This document shows, piece by piece, positions 7,121 through 15,508 of a stretch of 20,622 nt of DNA. The notes beneath the pieces are model-generated. The model had not been told where the DNA came from. It saw only the letters and a list, made by a program, of their open reading frames with translations, and ran no database searches. Position numbers and translations under genes: made by a program. Origin of the DNA: Candidatus Melainabacteria bacterium (GTDB taxonomy: Bacteria > Cyanobacteriota > Vampirovibrionia > Vampirovibrionales > JAJTHC01). Every line of letters begins with the position of its first letter. Within the stretch, counting starts at the first letter, position 1. The stretch is taken from contig JAPLIO010000241.1 in the NCBI GenBank assembly GCA_026389055.1, positions 1-20,622 of the forward strand. Direction: 5' to 3'.

Positions 7121-7159
7121 GTAGAGGCGAACCCTTATGGTTGACCACGCAAGATGTTA
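7121..7159. repeat. Remnant of GTAGRGG palindromic repeat
   Basis: GTAGAGGCGAACCCTTATGG (7121-7140) opens an imperfect palindrome that ends with AAGATGTTA (7151-7159). The element at 327-508 has the same arrangement: GTAGGGG at 444, a palindrome, then AAGATGTTA at 475-483, with spacing 31 versus 30. The cores differ (GGGTTTCAAACCC versus CGAACCCTTATGGTT). The right side (TTTTGAATGAGTAT) may be a decayed terminal repeat. Confidence 0.4.
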
Positions 7160-7189
7160 AATTTTGAATGAGTATTAGCCTCTAATTAT

Positions 7190-9085
7190 CTAAAACCGCT
7201 GATTTTCCACCCACGCCCTAGCTAAATCGGTCTTTAGTAAGGGGGTAAGCTTTTCATCAACCGCACGGCTATAAGCCTGCAACCAAGCCAATTCGTTTGC
7301 CGTTAAAACGCTTTCATCAATCAACGCACGCTCAAAGGGTATGTAAAGCAAACTTTCAAAGCCTAACCAACGGCTGGTAGCATCGCCCAACGCAGGGCGT
7401 TCAACCACCTCATACAAATTTTCTAACCGAACACCCCCCCAGCCGCCTTCATAATACCCCGGTTCAATACTGGTAATATTCCCCACTTCAAAGGGTATAC
7501 TATAGCCCTTACTAATACCAATAGGGCTTTCATGCACATTCAAAAATGCCCCCACACCATGCCCCGTGCCATGCCCATAATCTAACCCCAACCGCCAAAG
7601 TGGTTGTCTGCAAACCGCATCAATGGTTGCCCCTGTCGTGCCTTTGGGGAAGGCTAAGCCAGCACAAGCAATATGCCCCTGTAAAACCGCCGTATAAATC
7701 GGCTTCATCTTCGCTGAAGCCTTACCTGCAAACACCGTGGTACGGGTACAATCCGTCGTGCCAGCCAAAGTCGGGTACTGCCCACCAGAATCTAACAAAA
7801 ACCAATCGCCCAACTCAAGCTGTTTTTCCGAAGAAGGTGTGCCATAGTGTACAATGGCGGCATTCGCACCCGCCCCAGCAATGGTATTAAAACTTAACCC
7901 CGAAGCCCCAGAAGCCAGATACTGCGATTCTAAAAAATCGGCAACGTCTTTTTCGCTCGTGGGTTGTTGGGTTTCGCCTCGTTGCCATAACCAAGCTAAC
8001 GTTTCTGTAATGGCTACGCTGGCTTGTAAATTGGCTTTTCGCATACCCTGTAATTCAACAGAATTTTTGACGGATTTCAGTTTTTCAATGAGACTTTTTT
8101 TAGCCACTATCGGCGTGCCACACCCCACAATCAACTGGAAAAGTTTTGCGGTATGCGTAGCGTCATCAAGCCAAGTAGAGCGAACCGTTTCAGTTTCAGA
8201 CGGACTGTTCAATAAGGTTTCTATCGTTTGAAAGAACGCTTCGTAAGGTAAGATGTCAACACCCGTTTCACGCAACCCTTGTTGGACGGTTTCAGGTAGA
8301 CGCTGGGCTTCTGCAAACAAAAAGGCTTTTTCCAAGGTAATCAATCCATAAGCAATAAAAACGGGGTTATAAGCCACATCTGCCCCCCGAAGATTAAACG
8401 CCCAAGCCACTTCATCTAGCTTGGTGATGGGAAGTAGCCCTGCTTGGTTGGCTTGAAGTGCTTGCCGAATGTTCCCTAATTTTTCAGATAAGCTACACCC
8501 TGTTAGGTCATCAGACAAAGAAAAAACGGCGTGCAACTTTGGAAACAACGCATCCTCAGGGTTTTGAGCCTGCTTCAGCTCATCCACCCAATGCGGATTC
8601 CTCCCTGTATTGAGCCAAGTAATGGGGTTAGGCAACTTTTCCAAACGGGCTTCTAATTGCTTGAATTTCGCACTGCTAATGGTGTTAAAATCCACCCCAA
8701 CGGTAAAGGATAGAGAGGTGTTGTTGCCACTTTTTAGTAACACCGCTTTTTCTAAGGCTTCCACCAAGGTAGCATGCCCCGTTTGCCCAACGTTTGAAAC
8801 TGAAACTAAGCCAGTCGGTACTTCTAACGGGGCTTGTTCGTAATAGCGGCTATCTACAAACAACTGGCAGGGTTTTTCAAGCGGGATGGCGATAGGGTTT
8901 AGCAGTAATAAATCCCCTGCCGACCCTGTAAACCCGCAAAGCCAATCCCTACGCTTCCACGCTTCGGGCAAATATTCGTTTAAATGCTCATCTGAAGCGG
9001 GAATGATTAGGGCATCGACTGCTTTGGCTTGGCATTGTTGCAGTAGAGCAGTTAAGCGGTGTTCATAAAGGGAAAAATTAGACAT
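7190..9085 (-). CDS. pepP: Xaa-Pro aminopeptidase (M24B, APP1-like)
   Basis: A metallopeptidase that removes an N-terminal residue preceding proline, probably cytoplasmic as no signal peptide is present. At 631 residues it has the three-domain layout of eukaryotic-type aminopeptidase P: two creatinase-like N-terminal domains (about 1-160 and 165-325) and a pita-bread catalytic domain (about 340-560), plus a C-terminal tail. All five dimetal ligands are visible: Asp432 (LLDSGGQY), Asp445 (GTTDCTRT), His509 (GHGTGHGVG), Glu541 (SIEPGYYE) and Glu555 (VRLENLY). The substrate-site His413 is in AIVHYG. The ATG at 9085 is preceded by no clear ribosome binding site but is 20 bases after the doxX stop, so the two genes are probably one operon. 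The symbol pepP is used in the broad sense; E. coli PepP is a shorter two-domain enzyme. Confidence 0.93.
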   Translation of the reverse strand: MSNFSLYEHRLTALLQQCQAKAVDALIIPASDEHLNEYLPEAWKRRDWLCGFTGSAGDLLLLNPIAIPLEKPCQLFVDSRYYEQAPLEVPTGLVSVSNVGQTGHATLVEALEKAVLLKSGNNTSLSFTVGVDFNTISSAKFKQLEARLEKLPNPITWLNTGRNPHWVDELKQAQNPEDALFPKLHAVFSLSDDLTGCSLSEKLGNIRQALQANQAGLLPITKLDEVAWAFNLRGADVAYNPVFIAYGLITLEKAFLFAEAQRLPETVQQGLRETGVDILPYEAFFQTIETLLNSPSETETVRSTWLDDATHTAKLFQLIVGCGTPIVAKKSLIEKLKSVKNSVELQGMRKANLQASVAITETLAWLWQRGETQQPTSEKDVADFLESQYLASGASGLSFNTIAGAGANAAIVHYGTPSSEKQLELGDWFLLDSGGQYPTLAGTTDCTRTTVFAGKASAKMKPIYTAVLQGHIACAGLAFPKGTTGATIDAVCRQPLWRLGLDYGHGTGHGVGAFLNVHESPIGISKGYSIPFEVGNITSIEPGYYEGGWGGVRLENLYEVVERPALGDATSRWLGFESLLYIPFERALIDESVLTANELAWLQAYSRAVDEKLTPLLKTDLARAWVENQRF

Positions 9086-9105
9086 AATAAGGGATTGAAC
9101 TCTTT

Positions 9106-9603
9106 CTAATCTACAACAATGTATTCTTGTTCGTATGTACCGTTTTTGAAAAAATCTCTGAAAAAGAAATAATCGAACGAAAACCGACCCGGCCCGTTAA
9201 TGAGTATAAAGAGATTGATGCTCCAGTAGACCAAGGCTAATTCATACGAATGACCATGCGGATCTAACGAAACAAACGGATGCCCATGCACCCAATGCCC
9301 TAACACCATAGCTACCGTCATATTAACCAGCAGAAAGAAGCTGGCTACAGGGCTAAACAAACCGAGCATCAGAGCAATGCCCCCAACAAATTCAGCTAAC
9401 GCAGGTAGTAGTTGAATGGCTTCAGGTAGGGCATTGCCCATCCAGTGAAATGGGTTTTGGATTTTAGGTAGCCCGTGCCACATGAGGGCTAAACCTGTTA
9501 TTACCCGTAAAATAAAAATGGAATAACCATAAGCAGGGGCTGTTTGTTGATAGCCCATTAAAATACGGGGCGATTTTAAAGCAGTGAGGGGTGTTATTGT
9601 CAT
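9106..9603 (-). CDS. DoxX family membrane protein
   Basis: A 165-residue integral membrane protein of the DoxX/DoxD-like family, linked in other bacteria to quinone-dependent thiosulfate oxidation or to oxidative-stress complexes with superoxide dismutase; the role here is unknown. Four hydrophobic segments are visible at about 27-45, 65-82, 84-104 and 121-136. The family motif is ILRVITGLALMWHGLPKI in the first segment, followed by LLPALAEFVGGIALMLGLFSPVA. A His-rich loop (GHWVHGHPF...DPHGHSYE, about 102-121) sits between helices 3 and 4. The C-terminal tail is aromatic-rich and polar. The ATG at 9603 has GAGG nine bases upstream. It is followed at 20 bases by the aminopeptidase gene, suggesting co-transcription without an obvious functional link. 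Confidence 0.88.
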   Translation of the reverse strand: MTITPLTALKSPRILMGYQQTAPAYGYSIFILRVITGLALMWHGLPKIQNPFHWMGNALPEAIQLLPALAEFVGGIALMLGLFSPVASFFLLVNMTVAMVLGHWVHGHPFVSLDPHGHSYELALVYWSINLFILINGPGRFSFDYFFFRDFFKNGTYEQEYIVVD

Positions 9604-9700
9604 CAGGCATTACCTCAATCGTTAAGGTCTACAGAAAAAATGAGTTCATTATATCATTTTTAATTGATTGTTTCAAACTGTAACAAAGTTAGCAACTTCC

Positions 9701-9729
9701 TTGTTGCGGTTTTGTTTTAATGGGATAAT
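9701..9729 (+). promoter_or_regulatory. Putative promoter for the exported protein gene
   Basis: TTGTTG (9701-9706) and GATAAT (9724-9729) are spaced by 17 bases, about 60 bases before the ATG at 9788. An inverted repeat GCAAC/GTTGC (9692-9707) overlaps the -35 box and could be an operator or chance. Confidence 0.5.
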
Positions 9730-9787
9730 ATCCTTTTAAACTGGATAACCTTACCTCTCTCAATGATAAAACCTAGAAAGCCATAAG

Positions 9788-10591
9788 ATGATGATGTTTC
9801 CTGCCATATTACAATCGTTTAAAAACACCGTCAAAAAAAGCATCGCTAGTTTATTAGTGTTATTGGTTTTAGCGATTCATGTTGTTGTGCCTAGCGTACA
9901 GTTGGCTCAAGCTAAATGCCAACCCATGAAAAAGCCCCTCATTCAACGCAGATTAACAGGCCCTTTATTGTTAAAATTTTTAACCCCTGTTAGCAGTATT
10001 ACTAGCCAGCAGGGCGATAGTTTTAAAGCCATTGTAGATACCACCAGCTGTTTTAAATTCAGTTGTGTAACCAAAGGAACGATGCTATTGGGCTATGTTC
10101 GTAAAGTGGAACGGTCTCGGAAGTTTCATCGGCCTGCTTATGTGGATATTCAATTGACTCAGCTGCAATTTCCTGATGGCACAGCAAAAATCTACAGAAA
10201 ACCTTACCATAAGGCTAGAATTAAATTAACGGCTCCTGATGCGTATGGCGTGGGCAGGCAATTGAGAGATGAAGTGCCTTCGGTTTTAGGTGCTACGGCG
10301 GTGGTTGTACCGTTGGCTTTGGCTACGACGCTTTCCGCTGGGGCGATTATTCCGTTAGGCTTTGCTGGGGCGATTATTGCTAGTGCGGTTCAAGAAGCCA
10401 TTCAAGCCAGACGAGGCTTAAGCAGTGGTGGTTTGGGTCGGAAAACGGCGAGAGTTGTTGCCAGAGGCACGCTTTTTCCTTATGTGGCTTACAAGGCTAC
10501 CAAGCGGACTTCTGAAGTTTATGTTAAACCGAACCAAGTGGTTGCCATTAAACCAGGTAGACGCTTTGCCAACGATTTATACCAACGGTAA
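9788..10591 (+). CDS. Exported protein of unknown function, 267 aa
   Basis: The N-terminus is a clear Sec-type signal: basic residues (FKNTVKKS) at about 11-18, a hydrophobic run SLLVLLVLAIHVVV, and probable cleavage after AQA (residues about 40-42). The mature part carries three Cys residues near its start (one soon after the cleavage site, then the pair in DTTSCFKFSC). A GTMLLGYVRKVERSRKFHRPAYVDIQLTQL-type segment resembles the beta-rich GTxLxGxV element of VirB10/TraB-like periplasmic domains, but I would not assign that family on this basis. A glycine/alanine-rich hydrophobic stretch at about 170-205 (VVPLALATTLSAGAIIPLGFAGAIIASA) may insert in or lie against a membrane. The C-terminal third is strongly basic. 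Three ATG codons in tandem (9788-9796) and a weak ribosome binding site leave the start uncertain by a few residues. The gene is monocistronic with its own probable promoter. Confidence 0.7.
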   Translation: MMMFPAILQSFKNTVKKSIASLLVLLVLAIHVVVPSVQLAQAKCQPMKKPLIQRRLTGPLLLKFLTPVSSITSQQGDSFKAIVDTTSCFKFSCVTKGTMLLGYVRKVERSRKFHRPAYVDIQLTQLQFPDGTAKIYRKPYHKARIKLTAPDAYGVGRQLRDEVPSVLGATAVVVPLALATTLSAGAIIPLGFAGAIIASAVQEAIQARRGLSSGGLGRKTARVVARGTLFPYVAYKATKRTSEVYVKPNQVVAIKPGRRFANDLYQR

Positions 10592-10632
10592 CAACGGATT
10601 GATTTAGAAAAAAGCGTGTCCTCTCTATTATC

Positions 10633-10758
10633 ATACCATTTTCAAACAGGCATAGCGTCATGTTGAGCGAATGCGAAACATCTCCTGTGTTTGTCTAAGG
10701 AGATTCTTCACATTCGTTCAGAATGACAAAACACGCTATGTGATGATTGAATTGGTAT
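10633..10758. mobile_element. MITE-like inverted-repeat element, copy 2
   Basis: A 126-base element lying between convergent genes. Its 26-base ends (10633-10658 and 10733-10758) share outer ATACCA(T/A)TT and inner CATAGCGT, with a variable middle. Inside, a 29-base inverted repeat (10657-10685 against 10699-10727) pairs at 23 of 29 positions and begins GTCAT on the left arm. Its right arm, read in reverse, contains the same AGCGTGTTTTGTCATTC block as the left arm of copy 1, so the two are the same family. The RNA would form one long hairpin and could act as a bidirectional terminator for the exported-protein and Sel1 genes. It lacks the GGGAGGGTTTC palindrome module of copy 1. Confidence 0.68.
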
Positions 10759-10766
10759 GAGGGCTA

Positions 10767-11987
10767 TTAAAAGCCATCTATTGGTGTAGCCATTTTCTCC
10801 TGTAACAGCAGTACTATTTTCTTTTGCCTTGCCTTAATTTCTTTATTTGCTTGCGATAATGCTGTTTTGGTTAGCATCAACTGTAACTGCCCAATTAAGA
10901 GATCGGTTCCTTCAAGATTTACCCCTAGGTTTTTCCCTAACTGAAGTAACACATAGGCTTCTTGATAATTTACTTCAACGCCTTGCCCCTGTAAATAAAT
11001 GATGCCTAAATTGTTAAGTGCCATGTAATGCCCTTGCTCCCCCGCTTGTTCAAATAACTGACGAGCTTTTACATAATCTTGCTTAACACCGTTACCTAGG
11101 TAATATTTATTGCCTAAGTTAAATTGGGAATCATCATGCCCTTGTTCTGCTGCTTGCTGGTAATATTCAATGGCTTTTTTAATGTTCTGCTTAACCCCTT
11201 TTCCTTCCGTATAAAGCACACCTAATTTGTAGGTTGCATCTACTAAGCCTTGCTTGGCAGCCAACCTTAACCAGTAAGCAGATTTTTTGAAATCCTGCGG
11301 TACACTTTGACCCAAGTAGTACATATCAGCCAATTTTTCTTGGGCTTCGGGCAGCTTTTTCTTGGCTAGCCGAGAAAACCACCGAAACGCTTGTTCATAA
11401 TCAATGCCAATATCTGATTCTGGGTCATAATAAAGATACGCTAGCACTAATTGGGCTTCCGTTAATCCGAATTCTGCTGCGTGCGTTAGTAATTTCAAGG
11501 CATAATCAACATTTTTTTCAACCCCTTCCCCTGAAAAATAACTTTCCCCTAAGCTAAAGCAAGCTTTAGGGTCTCCTTGTTCGGCAGATTTCGTAAGCCA
11601 ATGAATACCTTTCTTGACATCTTTTTTAACGCCTTCCCCATGATAATACAGTTCTCCTAGGCTAAATTGTGCTTCTGCCATCCCCTGTTCAGCCGCTTTT
11701 GCAAAGTATTCCAAGCCTTTTTGAAAGTTTTTTTCAGTGCCTTCGCCTTCGTAATAACAAATGGCTAAATTGTATTGAGCTTCCGCATCGCCTTGTTCAG
11801 CGGCTTTCTGATACCAATAGAACGATTTTGCTTCATCTTTTTTTACACCGATGCCTTCACCGTAAATATCGCCTAACATTATTTGGGCATCCAAACTGCC
11901 TGCCTCGGCTCTTTCTAATACCCCTTTAAATTCGGCGGTTTTTTCAAAAGAGGGGGGTAGCATAAAAAATGGAGCAAAGGCAGGCAT
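10767..11987 (-). CDS. Sel1-like (TPR-type) repeat protein
   Basis: A 406-residue solenoid protein of nine consecutive 36-residue Sel1-like repeats at about residues 34-355, with the pattern AQxxLGxxYxxGxGVxxDxxKAxxWxxKAAEQGxxx; repeat 5 has a longer loop. Such repeats mediate protein-protein contacts and often act as adaptors in signalling, envelope or host-interaction pathways. A C-terminal coiled or helical tail of about 50 residues ends the protein (basic, with QANKEIKARQKKIVLLLQEK). No signal peptide is seen, so a cytoplasmic location is likely. The ATG at 11987 has AAAGGA at good spacing. It follows dnaE on the same strand by 68 bases and may share its transcript. The partner is unknown. 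Confidence 0.88.
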   Translation of the reverse strand: MPAFAPFFMLPPSFEKTAEFKGVLERAEAGSLDAQIMLGDIYGEGIGVKKDEAKSFYWYQKAAEQGDAEAQYNLAICYYEGEGTEKNFQKGLEYFAKAAEQGMAEAQFSLGELYYHGEGVKKDVKKGIHWLTKSAEQGDPKACFSLGESYFSGEGVEKNVDYALKLLTHAAEFGLTEAQLVLAYLYYDPESDIGIDYEQAFRWFSRLAKKKLPEAQEKLADMYYLGQSVPQDFKKSAYWLRLAAKQGLVDATYKLGVLYTEGKGVKQNIKKAIEYYQQAAEQGHDDSQFNLGNKYYLGNGVKQDYVKARQLFEQAGEQGHYMALNNLGIIYLQGQGVEVNYQEAYVLLQLGKNLGVNLEGTDLLIGQLQLMLTKTALSQANKEIKARQKKIVLLLQEKMATPIDGF

Positions 11988-12055
11988 GGTTAAAAGTCCT
12001 TTAGTTAGTTTAGTTAATAAGTGTGATGTTCAAAGAAAGATTGTCATTCTTTATT

Positions 12056-15000
12056 TTACCCCAAACACGTTTCTTTGAGGGTGTATTTGAGGGCGGTTTT
12101 CACTTGGTCAATTCGGGAAGCATCCACCCAATAAGCGGGCGATGTTTTGAGGCGAACACCATTAGCAAATTGAAGAATCACAGGTAAATCGCCCTTATTA
12201 CCCGCCAAAACCTTCCCAATAAACGCCACTTCCTGAAAATTGGGCGGCACTTCAAACCGCAAAACCAACGGCTCAACCGTAGCAATGGCCGAAACATCAT
12301 TGACAATCAGCGTAAAGCTTTCCTCCTCATCCCCCCGAAAGCTTACTTTGGCATTCATCACAATTTTATTGCCTGCTACCAATAAATCTTTGTATTTCTG
12401 CACGGCATCGCCAAAAACCAAGAAATCATTCGCCCCCGTAAAATCTTCTAAACTACCAATAATCAGCGGTTTGTTTTTCTTGCTCATGCGTTGCCCTGAA
12501 GAAGCTACAAGCCCCCCTACCCGCACTTCCGCCCCATCTTTGAGGGCTTTCAATTCCGAAAGGGCATGGGTGGTAACCATCGGCAAGGTTTCCACCAAAT
12601 CATCCAGCGGGTGTGAGGTTAAATAAAAGCCAATCAGCTCTTTTTCCAGCTTTTGGATGCCATCGGGCAAAAATTCTTCAATCGGGTTGCCCTGCAACAA
12701 CAACCCAGACCCAGCACTAGAATCAGCTGCACCCAATAAATCAAACAAGCTACTTTGCCCTGTTTCAGCTTGGCTAGCACATTGGTTGGCGTATTGAATG
12801 AGCGTTTCCAAATTTTCCTGCAGATGCTTACGGCTATACCCGAACGAGCTAAACGCCCCCGCCCCAATGAGGGCTTCCAGCGTTTTTCGGTTCAACACTT
12901 TATTATCCACCCGTTTGAAAAAATCTTCCAAACTGGCAAATGGCGTTTCTTCCCGAGCCTTAATAATAGATTCCACTACCCCAACGCCAACACCTTTCAC
13001 CGAAGCCAAGCCAAAGCGAATGGCTTCGCCCACAGGGCTGAAATCTACAATCGATTGGCTAACATCGGGCGGTAAAACCTCAATACCCATACGTTTACCC
13101 GTGGCTATGTAATGCTGAATTTTATCCAAACTATCGCTAACAGATGAAAGCAAGGCAGATAAATATTCCACAGGGTGATGAGCCTTCAAATACGCCGTTT
13201 GGAAGGCAACAAAGGCATACGCCGCCGAATGGCTTCGGTTAAAGCAATACGCCGCAAATTCACTCATAATATCAAACAAATCGTTAGAAAGTTTTTCATC
13301 GACGCCGTTTTTAGTCGCCCCTGCAACAAAGCCTTCCCGTTCTTTTGCCATAACGGCAGCGTCTTTTTTACCCATGGCTCGACGCAATAAATCCGCCTGT
13401 CCCAAGCTAAACCCCGAAAGGACTTGGGCGATTTGCATAATTTGTTCTTGGTAAACAATCGTACCGTAGGTATCTTTTAAAATAGGTTCTAACGAAGGGT
13501 GTGGGAAGCTAACGGCTTGCCTGCCGTGTTTACGGTCGACAAAGGTTTTCACCATGCCTGAATTGAGCGGCCCTGGTCTGTAAAGTGCCACCAAGGCGTT
13601 GATGTCTTCAAACGTGCTGGGCTTTAAATCTTTCACCAACTGCTTCATACCCGAAGATTCCAACTGGAAAACGCCATCGGTATCGCCCGCCTGTAAAAGC
13701 TCGTAAACGGGGGTGTCGTCATCCAACGTAAGGGTATCTAAATCTGGCACGATGCCATTTCTTTTAGCGATATGTCCCAGCGTATTGTGGATAATCGTCA
13801 AGTTTCGCAAGCCCAAAAAGTCCATTTTCAGCAAGCCTAGCTTGTCTAAATCCAGCATGGTGAATTGCGAAATCAGCTGACCATCTTTCGATTGCTGGAC
13901 GGCGATAACGTCCGTCAAGGCGTCTTTTGAAATAACCACGCCCGCTGCGTGCGTACCCACATTGCAAGCGATGCCTTCCAATTGCAAGGCTAAATCCACC
14001 CATTCCTTCACGTTGGCATTGGCATCATATTCTGCTTTTAGTTCCATACCTTCCGCTAGGGCATCTTTCAATTTCGTACCGGGGGTGGATGGAATGAGCT
14101 TAGAAATGCGGTTACTTTCCTCAAACGAAATTTCCGTTACCCTAGCCACGGCTTTAATCGCCGCTTTCGCTGCCAACGTGCCAAACGTGGCAATTTGACA
14201 AACCCGCTCCCGCCCGTAACGCTGCGTTACATAATCAATCACTTCGCCACGACGTTCAATGCAAAAGTCAATGTCGATATCGGGCATGCTCACCCGCTCA
14301 GGGTTGAGGAATCGTTCAAACAGGAGGTTGTGTTCGATGGGGTCTAAGTTCGTGATACCCAACACATAAGCAACTAAACTACCCGCAGCCGACCCCCGAC
14401 CGGGCCCGACGGGGATGCCTTGCTTTCGGGCGTAATCAATAAAATCCCACACAATCAAGAAATAGGCGGGAAAGCCCATTTCGTTGATGACGTTCAGCTC
14501 AAAATTGGCACGGTCAATCACCACTTGAGGCAAGGGGTCTCCGTAGCGTTTTTTGGCGTAGTCGAAGACAATATCTTCTAAGTATTGGGCTTCCGTTTTG
14601 CCTTCAGGCAGGGGGTATTCAGGCAAGATACTTTTACCCATTGGCCAATCAAACTGGCATTTATCGGCAACTTTGATGGTATTATCTATGGCTTGGCGAA
14701 CGATTTTAGGGTCTAGGTGATTAAAGTTTTCCAAGTGTTGTTCGGCGGTTTTGACGAAATAATTCGCTCCGTAAGTTTTTCGGCGATTGGGGTCTTTCAC
14801 CGTCGTGCCTGCTTGCATACACAACAAAATATCCACAGCGGTTTCTTGCCCTGCGTAGGTGAATCGGCTGTCGTTGGTGATGACGCATTCTAGCTCGAGT
14901 TCCTTGGCAATTTTGACGGCTTCGGCGGTTACTTGCATTTCAGGCCCTGTGCCGTGGTCTTGCAGTTCGATGTAGAGGTCATCGGCAAAAACGGATTTCA

Positions 15001-15508
15001 GCCAGTTGATGCGGTCTCTGGCGGCTTGCATATTGCCCCGAAGCACGTTGTAGCCAATCGGGCCGTGGATGCAATCAGTCAGCACAATCAACCCTTCGGC
15101 GTGGGTTTTGAGGAGTTCCCAGTTGATGCGGGGGCGGTAGTAAAAGCCTTCCAAATGAGCCATAGAAACGAGTTTGACGAGGTTTTGGTAGCCTGTTAAG
15201 TTTTTGCACAATAGCACGAGGCTTTGGGTGGGGGTGCGGGTTTTTTCGGTGATAGTTCCATCAATCACGGCGATTTCGCAGCCGATGAGGGCTTTGATGC
15301 CTGCGTATTTGCATTGGTTGTAGAAGTCGACGGCTCCGTATAGGTTGCCGCTGTCGGTTAGTGCCATGGCGGGGAAGCCGTTGGCTTTGGCACAGGCGAT
15401 TAAATCTTTATTCTTGCTGGCGGCTTCAAGCAGGCTGAACTGGCTATGCACATGCAGCGGCACAAACGGGATGGTGGTATTCTGGGTTGGGGTTTCAGGT
15501 TGGGTCAT
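12056..15508 (-). CDS. dnaE: DNA polymerase III alpha subunit
   Basis: The replicative polymerase catalytic subunit (1150 residues, usual size for DnaE1). Order of domains: PHP at about 15-280 (LHVHSQFSLLEAASK), palm and fingers with PVGPGRGSAAGSLVAY (about 367-381) and catalytic PDIDIDF (409-415; Asp410, 412, 414), the LYRPGPLNSGMV block, the helix-hairpin-helix region (VLNRKTLEALIGAGAF), and a C-terminal OB fold with VRVGGLVAS and a tau/clamp-interacting end. No intein is present. The PHP domain keeps His19, His21 and Glu78 but has TDSGN (position 53 is Ser where many have His) and NDSRF (position 215 is Arg where many have His), as in E. coli, so intrinsic proofreading is probably lost. 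The ATG overlaps the rloB stop as TAATG and has no ribosome binding site of its own. Confidence 0.97.
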   Translation of the reverse strand: MTQPETPTQNTTIPFVPLHVHSQFSLLEAASKNKDLIACAKANGFPAMALTDSGNLYGAVDFYNQCKYAGIKALIGCEIAVIDGTITEKTRTPTQSLVLLCKNLTGYQNLVKLVSMAHLEGFYYRPRINWELLKTHAEGLIVLTDCIHGPIGYNVLRGNMQAARDRINWLKSVFADDLYIELQDHGTGPEMQVTAEAVKIAKELELECVITNDSRFTYAGQETAVDILLCMQAGTTVKDPNRRKTYGANYFVKTAEQHLENFNHLDPKIVRQAIDNTIKVADKCQFDWPMGKSILPEYPLPEGKTEAQYLEDIVFDYAKKRYGDPLPQVVIDRANFELNVINEMGFPAYFLIVWDFIDYARKQGIPVGPGRGSAAGSLVAYVLGITNLDPIEHNLLFERFLNPERVSMPDIDIDFCIERRGEVIDYVTQRYGRERVCQIATFGTLAAKAAIKAVARVTEISFEESNRISKLIPSTPGTKLKDALAEGMELKAEYDANANVKEWVDLALQLEGIACNVGTHAAGVVISKDALTDVIAVQQSKDGQLISQFTMLDLDKLGLLKMDFLGLRNLTIIHNTLGHIAKRNGIVPDLDTLTLDDDTPVYELLQAGDTDGVFQLESSGMKQLVKDLKPSTFEDINALVALYRPGPLNSGMVKTFVDRKHGRQAVSFPHPSLEPILKDTYGTIVYQEQIMQIAQVLSGFSLGQADLLRRAMGKKDAAVMAKEREGFVAGATKNGVDEKLSNDLFDIMSEFAAYCFNRSHSAAYAFVAFQTAYLKAHHPVEYLSALLSSVSDSLDKIQHYIATGKRMGIEVLPPDVSQSIVDFSPVGEAIRFGLASVKGVGVGVVESIIKAREETPFASLEDFFKRVDNKVLNRKTLEALIGAGAFSSFGYSRKHLQENLETLIQYANQCASQAETGQSSLFDLLGAADSSAGSGLLLQGNPIEEFLPDGIQKLEKELIGFYLTSHPLDDLVETLPMVTTHALSELKALKDGAEVRVGGLVASSGQRMSKKNKPLIIGSLEDFTGANDFLVFGDAVQKYKDLLVAGNKIVMNAKVSFRGDEEESFTLIVNDVSAIATVEPLVLRFEVPPNFQEVAFIGKVLAGNKGDLPVILQFANGVRLKTSPAYWVDASRIDQVKTALKYTLKETCLG

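Larger units (their letters stand above)
6779..7189. other. AT-rich intergenic region with small repeats
   Basis: Some 410 bases without a supported gene. It holds a perfect 12-base palindrome AATGATATCATT (6859-6870), a hairpin with a T-run (6899-6916), two 12-base direct repeats AAGCTATTACTA (6949-6960 and 6963-6974), and a repeat remnant at 7121-7159. A promoter for the 6197-6778 gene is expected here on the minus strand, but I could not pick one confidently. A hydrophobic 67-codon open frame (6702-6905, -) starts at TTG in this AT-rich stretch and overlaps the hypothetical gene; I reject it. Confidence 0.6.

Noticed and set aside
14900..15200. Antisense open frames within dnaE and pepP
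   Set aside because: They are shadows of strongly coding genes with conserved motifs and lack independent start signals.
12056..15508. Possible intein or split dnaE as in photosynthetic Cyanobacteria
   Set aside because: The protein is continuous at 1150 residues with all expected blocks in order and no intein splice motifs seen.
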